Shown in pieces: positions 7,032-11,779 of a stretch of DNA of 11,779 bases. Position numbers and translations under genes: made by a program. The stretch comes from an uncultured Oscillospiraceae bacterium (GTDB lineage Bacteria; Bacillota; Clostridia; Oscillospirales; Ruminococcaceae). The stretch is taken from contig CAJTVI010000073.1 in assembly GCA_910579545.1 (NCBI GenBank), positions 1 through 11,779 of the forward strand, given 5' to 3'. The notes under the pieces were generated by a model. That model saw nothing but the letters and a program-made list of their open reading frames with translations. It made no database searches and had not been told where the DNA came from. Within the stretch, counting starts at the first letter, position 1. Every line of letters starts with the position of its first letter.

Positions 7032-8735
7032 ATGAAAACAAAACGGGATCAATACAAAAAGGAGCGGGGCCGCATGCTGTCCGCCCTGCTGGCCTTTGTG
7101 CTGGCGTTTGGGCTGGCCGTGGCCGCCCCCTCTCTGGACGGCCCGGCCCTTGCCGCCGGCCCGGGCGGCGGGCCCGACCTGGTCGGGCAGGGAGGCGGTG
7201 CTGCCGGCGATCCTGCCGATGTGCCGGACGGGCAGAGCACAGAGCCCTCCGCCCCAGCCGCCGGGCCGGCCACAACGCTGGACGACGCGCTTAAAGCGGG
7301 CGGGTGCAGCCTGACCCTGCAGTTCCCGGAAACGGGCACCAATGTGATCGGCAGTTCCGAAAAAATAGAAAACCCCGCAACAGGATCTCTGGTTGTGGAT
7401 GTGTATAAAATTGCCGATGCGGTCAGGCTGCCCGGCTACCAGACCTACCAGTTCAGCGTAAGCAGAGCCAGAAATGCCGCCCTGTATGACGCGATCGACA
7501 AGCTGCTTACAAAGGAACTGGAAGACGCCGGCTGGTACAGGGACGATGCCGGCAACGATACCATCAACTTTTACTATGCGCCGGACCCCGACGCTGAGGA
7601 TGTGCGCAGCTGGTCCGAGTTTGTGGACGCGCTGGCCCGCGCCTGCCTGCTCAAGAGCAACAAGATAGAGCCTGTGCGGGGGCAATTTGGCGAAACGATC
7701 GAAGACCTTGACCCCGGCCTTTACCTCACGGTGGTGCATGGCACGATCCTGGACAGCGGCTTCCTCCCGGACGACGGCGACCAATACAAGGACGAGGGCG
7801 AGGTCCCCGAGTTTGCCTACCCGGAGTACATCACCGCCCAAAAGCTGATCGGCGCAAACGACCAGTTTGAGCGGTATATCGACGGTACCATCTGCACCGA
7901 ACTGGCCGGCACCGCCTACGATGAAACCTACCTTTACCTCTTCCAGCCCCAGCTGGTCTCGCTGCCCGGCTATTCGGCGGATGGTGTGGCGGGCCTGAAT
8001 ACCCCCAACAACACCTCCGACCCCGCCGGCAGCTGGCAGACGGCGGTCACCCTGATCACCAAGCACGGCGCCAAGCCCCGGTACATCGACCTGCAGATCG
8101 TTAAAAAGCTGCCCAAATACCTCGCCGGGGAGGACAGCGTCACCTTTGTGTACCAGATCGAATATACCGACGAAAAGGGCGATAAGCGCACCATGACCGA
8201 GGCCATCAGCTTTGACGGCCCCAGCGCGGGCGGCAAGGAGACCCGGGTCATTGTGAGCCGCATCCCCCTTACCAGCGACATCAAGGTCACCGAAATTTAT
8301 ACCGGCTACACCTACCAGTTTGCCGGCGTGGAGGCACAGACGGCGCAAAACCTCACCAAAACCGGAACGGTTTACCCAACACTCGGCACGCCGGATGCGA
8401 AAAGCCACAGCATTACCATCCATGCCGCCGACCTGCAGGCCGGTTCCATCCTGCTTACCGTGCCAAACGCGCCGGACGCGGCCGACAAAAACCCCACCGC
8501 CCACACCGCCCGGCTGGACGACGGCGTTACCCACATCGTTACCTTCAGCAACGACCTTGCCCCAACCAACAGGGGCGGCGGCTCGGTGGTCAACAGCTTT
8601 GCGGTCGATGCAGACAGCAAATGGACCTGGACCAAGCGTGCGTATGATTCCAACACCCAAAAGTGGAAGGAAGACAAGTACACCTTAAACGACGGCAAGT
8701 GGGTGCCTGTTGCCAGCGCCCCGGCCGGTAACTGA
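7032..8735 (+). CDS. Secreted pilin-like protein without LPXTG signal (accessory fibre subunit)
   Basis: 567 residues. AGGAGGAG (7017-7024) lies 7 bases before the ATG. A basic start and hydrophobic core (about 15-42, ending in ALAAG) look like a signal peptide, followed by a Gly/Pro/Ala-rich stretch. The first domain resembles the N-terminal domain of the shaft pilin: VDVYKIADAV (122-131) and LDPGLYL (226-232) match that protein's TAYQIF and LPAGYYL motifs at a similar distance. A later domain has Lys358/Lys359 (IVKKLP) and Glu421 (VTEIYTGYTY), a CnaB-like isopeptide pattern. The end is rich in Trp and Lys (KWTWTKR, QKWKEDKY, GKWVPV) and stops without a sorting motif, membrane helix or basic tail. 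Inferred: an accessory or basal subunit held non-covalently or joined by a lysine. I do not recognise a named family for the full length. Confidence 0.85.
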   Translation: MKTKRDQYKKERGRMLSALLAFVLAFGLAVAAPSLDGPALAAGPGGGPDLVGQGGGAAGDPADVPDGQSTEPSAPAAGPATTLDDALKAGGCSLTLQFPETGTNVIGSSEKIENPATGSLVVDVYKIADAVRLPGYQTYQFSVSRARNAALYDAIDKLLTKELEDAGWYRDDAGNDTINFYYAPDPDAEDVRSWSEFVDALARACLLKSNKIEPVRGQFGETIEDLDPGLYLTVVHGTILDSGFLPDDGDQYKDEGEVPEFAYPEYITAQKLIGANDQFERYIDGTICTELAGTAYDETYLYLFQPQLVSLPGYSADGVAGLNTPNNTSDPAGSWQTAVTLITKHGAKPRYIDLQIVKKLPKYLAGEDSVTFVYQIEYTDEKGDKRTMTEAISFDGPSAGGKETRVIVSRIPLTSDIKVTEIYTGYTYQFAGVEAQTAQNLTKTGTVYPTLGTPDAKSHSITIHAADLQAGSILLTVPNAPDAADKNPTAHTARLDDGVTHIVTFSNDLAPTNRGGGSVVNSFAVDADSKWTWTKRAYDSNTQKWKEDKYTLNDGKWVPVASAPAGN

Positions 8736-8749
8736 GGAGGGCTTACGGT

Positions 8750-9277
8750 ATGAAAAACAAACGTATCCTGCTGGCCCTTCTGGCGCTGGCACTGGCGGCT
8801 ACCACCGCCCTGCCCGCCGCAATGGCCTACTTTACCACCAACGCCCGGGCCACGGGTACCCGCACGCTTGAGCTGGGCGGCAGGACCACCATTGAGGAAG
8901 AAATGGAGGGGTGGGTCAAGCAGCTTACCGTTTCGGCGGATCCAGACTCCCAGCCCATGTGGGTGCGCGCCCGGGCCTACTCCGGGGCCTCTGGCCAATA
9001 TACTTATATCCCCGGCGACGGCTGGGAACAGCGGGGCGATTGGTATTACTTTACCACCCCGCTGGCAAACCCGGCCACCGAGGGCACGCTGGGCAGCACT
9101 TCCAAACTGGAGGTCGAGGTTACGCCCCCCCCGCTTGGGGGGGACCAAACCCCGGACGCCTTTGACGTGGTGATCGTTTACGAGAGCGCCCCGGTGCTCT
9201 ATGGCACAGACGGCCAGCGGCTAAGCTGCGATCACCCGGACGTCTGGAAAGCCGCCGCCCCGCCGGCCGGTACTTAA
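8750..9277 (+). CDS. Small SipW-dependent (TasA/camelysin-type) secreted protein
   Basis: 175 residues. GAGGAGG (8734-8740) overlaps the stop of the preceding gene and lies 9 bases before the ATG. The N-terminus has a Lys/Arg start, a Leu/Ala core and PAAMAYFTTNARATG. AYF followed by a small beta-strand domain is typical of proteins cut by the SipW-type signal peptidase. Later motifs (GDWYYFTTPL, VEVTPPP, DAFDVVIVYESAPVLYG) match, from memory, small SipW-dependent proteins near TasA-like genes in Clostridia. No anchor is present. TasA-family proteins form extracellular fibres in Bacillus biofilms; a minor or nucleating subunit is inferred here. An in-frame C8 tract encodes Pro126-Pro128 and may make the gene switchable. 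Fifteen bases separate it from the next gene, so translational coupling is likely. Confidence 0.85.
   Translation: MKNKRILLALLALALAATTALPAAMAYFTTNARATGTRTLELGGRTTIEEEMEGWVKQLTVSADPDSQPMWVRARAYSGASGQYTYIPGDGWEQRGDWYYFTTPLANPATEGTLGSTSKLEVEVTPPPLGGDQTPDAFDVVIVYESAPVLYGTDGQRLSCDHPDVWKAAAPPAGT
9125..9143 (+). repeat. C8 and G7 homopolymer pair forming a hairpin inside the gene
   Basis: Eight C (9125-9132), the spacer GCTT, then seven G (9137-9143). The arms can pair over 7 bp. One extra C gives a stop at 9163-9165 (present numbering), and one C fewer gives a stop at 9171-9173, so either slip truncates the protein at about residue 138-141 of 175. Confidence 0.8.
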
Positions 9278-9292
9278 AGGAGGGAGCGCGTG

Positions 9293-10180
9293 ATGAAACA
9301 TCTTAAAAAGCTTGCGGCCTCCTCCGCCGTGACCATCGCCGCGCTGGCGCTGGCCATCGGCCTGCTGGGCTACAGCACCATTGGCGGGGCGCGCGCCGCC
9401 CTGACCTATTACTCCGACAACTACATCTCCGAGATGCAGCTGCTCGAGATCGGCGTTACCCTGTACGAAAACGGCCTCCCGGTGGCCACCGGCACCGACC
9501 ATCAGGTCACAACGGTCAAGGACAACACCAACAACGTGATCCGCGATGGCAACAAAAAGGGCCTGCTGCAAACGCTTCTCCTCCGGCAGGATGGGGAACT
9601 GAAGGAGCAAAACGAATTCCACCTTGGCGTTTGCTATGCTGAGGAGTTAAAGGTCCGCAACGCCACCAACAACACCAACAACACCAGCACATCCGATAAG
9701 CACATCACCCAGTACATCCGGGTCACCATCACCCGCTACTGGGAGAATGATCAGAACAAGAAGCTGGCCAGCCTGGATCCCGCCTTCATCCAGCTGCTGC
9801 TGGGCGATACCCCGCTTTCCTCCCAGAAAGACGCGCCCCGCTTTGAGGCCAACGGCTGGCTGGAGGACAACAAATCCCGCACCCCCGAGCGGATGGTGCT
9901 CTACTACACCCTGCCGGTAAAGCCGGGCGATGAGACCAAACCCTTTGCCGATACCTTCCGCATTGACCCCAAGGCCGGCGAGGAGATGACCCTGGAAGAG
10001 ATCAGCAGCAGCAGCGACGGCGTCACGGTCGAGCGCGTCTACCGCTACAACAACGCAAGCTTCCATTTAGACGTCCGGGTGGACGCCGTGCAGGACCACC
10101 ACGCGGCCGACGCCATGCAAAGCGCCTGGGGCCGCACCGTTATCATCAACGAGGCCGGCGTAATCACCGACATTCAGTAA
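9293..10180 (+). CDS. TasA/camelysin-family fibre protein
   Basis: 295 residues from ATG 9293. AAGGAGG (9277-9283) lies 9 bases upstream; a GTG at 9290 would add one Met at closer spacing and is less likely. The signal peptide runs over about 1-36 (KHLKK start, hydrophobic core, GGARA) and is followed by ALTYYSDNY, fitting SipW-type cleavage. The body has short beta-strand motifs, an Asn/Thr-rich patch (about 123-133), VLYYTLPVKPGDETKPF, and near the end VDAVQDHHAADAMQSAWG (263-280), a signature I associate with camelysin/TasA-like proteins. Known: TasA is a secreted fibre protein of Bacillus biofilms. Inferred: the main subunit of a second fibre, or an additive to the sortase-built pilus. 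No wall anchor is seen. It sits 15 bases from each neighbour and is probably co-translated with them. Confidence 0.85.
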   Translation: MKHLKKLAASSAVTIAALALAIGLLGYSTIGGARAALTYYSDNYISEMQLLEIGVTLYENGLPVATGTDHQVTTVKDNTNNVIRDGNKKGLLQTLLLRQDGELKEQNEFHLGVCYAEELKVRNATNNTNNTSTSDKHITQYIRVTITRYWENDQNKKLASLDPAFIQLLLGDTPLSSQKDAPRFEANGWLEDNKSRTPERMVLYYTLPVKPGDETKPFADTFRIDPKAGEEMTLEEISSSSDGVTVERVYRYNNASFHLDVRVDAVQDHHAADAMQSAWGRTVIINEAGVITDIQ

Positions 10181-10195
10181 GGGAGGGGCCCAAGC

Positions 10196-11779
10196 ATGAA
10201 AAAACAAATTCTTGCCATCGCCCTTGGGCTCGTGCTGCTGTTTACGGCCGGCACGGCCGCCCTTGCGGCCGACGATGGGGGCCAGTGGGAGGTAAGCTAT
10301 GCCGGCGGCAAACAGCTGGAGAGCGACTATGCCTTCAGCGGCCTGGCGGACAAGGTTTTCCAGATGCAGCCGGGGGACGAGATCGAACTGACGGCCAACC
10401 TGAGCAACAAGGATTCCGCCGCCTCCAACTGGTACATGACCAATAAAGTGATAAAAACCCTGGAGGAAGCGGAACACACGGTAGCAGGCGGCGCGTACAC
10501 CTACCGCCTTACCTACCAGGGCCCCGGCGACGCCGAGGAACTGGAGCTCTACAACAGCCAGCGGGTGGGCGGCGAAACCACCCAGGGCCGCGCCCTGGCC
10601 GACGGCCGCATCGGCCTTGAGCAGGCCACCGAGGGCCTGGAGGACTGGCTCTATCTCGACACCCTTGGCAGCGGCCAGGCCGGCGTTGTGCGGCTGCGCG
10701 TTGCGCTGGACGGCGAATCCCAGGGCAACGCCTATCAGGACACCCTGGCCCGCCTGCAGCTCAACTTTGCGGTGGACCCGGTTACCGAGTACAACCGCAC
10801 CGAGACCCGCACCGACAACCGCACCCAGCAGCGGGAACTGCGCATCGTGCGCACCGGCGACGTCAACGAGGCCCTGCCCTTTATCATCCTGGCGGGGGTC
10901 AGCGGGCTGCTGCTGCTCATTCTGGGGCTGATGGGCCTGGCCGAAAAAAAGCGGCTTAAAAAGGCCGCCCAAAAGCTTACCTGCCTGGCGCTGGCCGGCT
11001 TTTTAGCCCTCAGCATGCCCGCCGCGTTTGGCTTAACGGCACACGCCGCGGACGCGGGCGCACAGGATCCGAATGCCCCGGCTGGAACCACCCAGAGCGA
11101 GGACGAGCTGCGTAGCTATCAGGTGCGCATCTTCCCCGGCCTGCAAACCGCTGCCGCACAGGGCGCAACCATCACCGTGGTCCAGAGCGATGATGGAAAT
11201 GGTACAAATGGAAAAACCCTTGTGCCTCGCCAACTCATAGATGGGGAGATCAAACTCGACGAGGTGCCGGGCGGCAGCTTTCTCACCATCACCATCGACG
11301 ACCCGGCCGACGGCAGCGGCACCAAATACTACCTGCGCGGCGTGCGCGAGAGCGGCGAGGACAACAGCACCCTCAGCGCGGCCGCCTTTCAGGTGGACCG
11401 GGACGTCGATTATGTGATCGCCTACGGCATCAAGGGCCAGCGGGTGCGGTACGTTCTGCGCTTTGTGGATGCAAACGGCAACCGCCTGATGGAGGACCGT
11501 GAGTACTGGGGCAATGTGGGCGACAAGCCCATCGTGGCCTGCCAGTACATCGAGGGCTACCGCCCCAACGCGCTCAACCTCACCAAAACCCTCGTGGCGG
11601 AGGACGACATCAAGGAAAACGTCTTTGAGTTTGTCTACACCCCGCTGGGCACCAATGTGACCACCGAGTTCATCGACGGCGGCGTTACCTTTGTGGATGG
11701 CGGCGTCACCGTGATCGAGGGCGGCGGTGGCGGCGGCGGTGCGGCGCCCGGCCCGGGCGGCCCGGCCGCGCCGGCAGGC
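10196..11779 (+). CDS. Two-part surface protein: TasA-locus anchored ectodomain fused to second signal peptide and MucBP-like domain (3' partial)
   Basis: 528 codons are open to the window end. GGGAGGGG follows the preceding stop closely, 7 bases before the ATG. Part one: signal peptide (1 to about 22), a beta-rich ectodomain (GDEIELTANLSNKD, GGAYTYRLTYQG, LDGESQGNAYQDTLARL) like anchored proteins of TasA-type loci, IVRTGD (217-222) in the position of a sorting motif, a membrane helix (226-249) and the basic stretch EKKRLKKAAQK. Part two: a second signal-like segment (261-285, ending in LTAHAADA), a further ectodomain, a MucBP-like domain (about 418-483, RYVLRFVDANGNRL, EGYRPNALNL) and a Gly7 linker (509-515). 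Topology is coherent: outside, helix in, basic loop, helix out, outside. Signal peptidase could cut the chain in two. I checked codon by codon and found no stop between the parts. A recent fusion or an A-tract sequencing error is the alternative. Confidence 0.8.
   Translation, partial: MKKQILAIALGLVLLFTAGTAALAADDGGQWEVSYAGGKQLESDYAFSGLADKVFQMQPGDEIELTANLSNKDSAASNWYMTNKVIKTLEEAEHTVAGGAYTYRLTYQGPGDAEELELYNSQRVGGETTQGRALADGRIGLEQATEGLEDWLYLDTLGSGQAGVVRLRVALDGESQGNAYQDTLARLQLNFAVDPVTEYNRTETRTDNRTQQRELRIVRTGDVNEALPFIILAGVSGLLLLILGLMGLAEKKRLKKAAQKLTCLALAGFLALSMPAAFGLTAHAADAGAQDPNAPAGTTQSEDELRSYQVRIFPGLQTAAAQGATITVVQSDDGNGTNGKTLVPRQLIDGEIKLDEVPGGSFLTITIDDPADGSGTKYYLRGVRESGEDNSTLSAAAFQVDRDVDYVIAYGIKGQRVRYVLRFVDANGNRLMEDREYWGNVGDKPIVACQYIEGYRPNALNLTKTLVAEDDIKENVFEFVYTPLGTNVTTEFIDGGVTFVDGGVTVIEGGGGGGGAAPGPGGPAAPAG
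10945..11005 (+). promoter_or_regulatory. Candidate -1 frameshift element (A AAA AAG plus hairpin)
   Basis: The heptamer A AAA AAG (10945-10951) lies in the correct phase (codons GAA AAA AAG). After 5 bases (10952-10956) a potential stem begins: 10957-10967 with 10996-11005, ten pairs and one bulged G. A -1 shift reads GCG GCT TAA, stopping at 10957-10959 just after the first membrane helix. The heptamer is the one used by Escherichia coli dnaX. The lower stem is mostly A-U and I see no strong upstream ribosome-like sequence, so function is unproven. Confidence 0.4.
11720..11740 (+). repeat. GGC/GGT run encoding seven glycines
   Basis: Seven consecutive Gly codons (GGC GGC GGT GGC GGC GGC GGT), followed by an Ala/Pro/Gly-rich stretch that reaches the window end. 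It looks like a flexible spacer after the MucBP-like domain, probably leading to further domains or an anchor beyond the window. Confidence 0.8.

Noticed and set aside
6123..8660. Very long open frame on the - strand opposite the sortase and the pilin-like gene
   Set aside because: It mirrors GC-rich codon use of two well-supported + strand genes, crosses their intergenic gap, and has no recognisable domain.
9290..9292. GTG as start of the TasA-like gene
   Set aside because: The adjacent ATG at 9293 has better ribosome-site spacing and differs by only one residue.
11014..11016. ATG inside the second signal segment as a separate start for part two of the last gene
   Set aside because: No ribosome site precedes it, and starting there would remove most of the hydrophobic core and all basic residues of the signal peptide.

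Overview
The window reads as one stretch of a cell-surface fibre operon from a GC-rich, Gram-positive member of the Clostridia. A gut Oscillospiraceae-type organism (Faecalibacterium/Subdoligranulum/Ruthenibacterium neighbourhood) is my inference, from the strong aAGGAGG ribosome sites, LPXTG anchors, a class C sortase and high-GC codon use. All seven supported genes lie on the + strand. Both ends are cut: the first gene began before the window and the last runs past its end.

Layout. (1) 2-4027: C-terminal 1341 residues of a giant LPETGG-anchored adhesin with a fibro-slime-type domain, the likely pilus tip. (2) 4028-4204: gap with a perfect 12-bp GC-rich hairpin and a five-unit degenerate repeat. 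(3) 4205-5887: major pilin (shaft) with isopeptide-type domains and LPSTGG. (4) 5888-6053: gap with three GC-rich hairpins in a row. (5) 6054-6950: class C (pilin polymerising) sortase. (6) 7032-8735: pilin-like secreted protein without a sorting signal. (7) 8750-9277, 9293-10180 and 10196-end: three tightly packed genes of the TasA/camelysin (SipW-dependent) type. The last is unusual: one open frame joins a membrane-anchored ectodomain to a second signal peptide and a second, MucBP-like ectodomain.

How they may work together (inference). The sortase would link the shaft pilin into a covalent fibre capped by the large adhesin. The second half supplies TasA-like fibre subunits whose signal peptides would need a SipW-type signal peptidase, which is not in the window. 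The two halves differ in spacing: the sortase-pilus genes are 81-177 bases apart with hairpins between the first three, while the last four genes are only 14-15 bases apart, with each ribosome site touching or overlapping the previous stop codon.

Most interesting points. The joint inside the last gene carries a dnaX-like A AAA AAG heptamer, followed 5 bases later by a potential hairpin; a -1 shift there ends the protein two codons later, at the place where the anchored protein would naturally finish. A C8/G7 pair of homopolymers inside the small TasA-type gene would switch it off on slippage in either direction. The adhesin has a markedly AT-richer centre between GC-rich ends, which suggests an exchanged ectodomain. 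No RNA gene, CRISPR array, insertion sequence or transposase was seen, and no gap between genes exceeds 177 bases.
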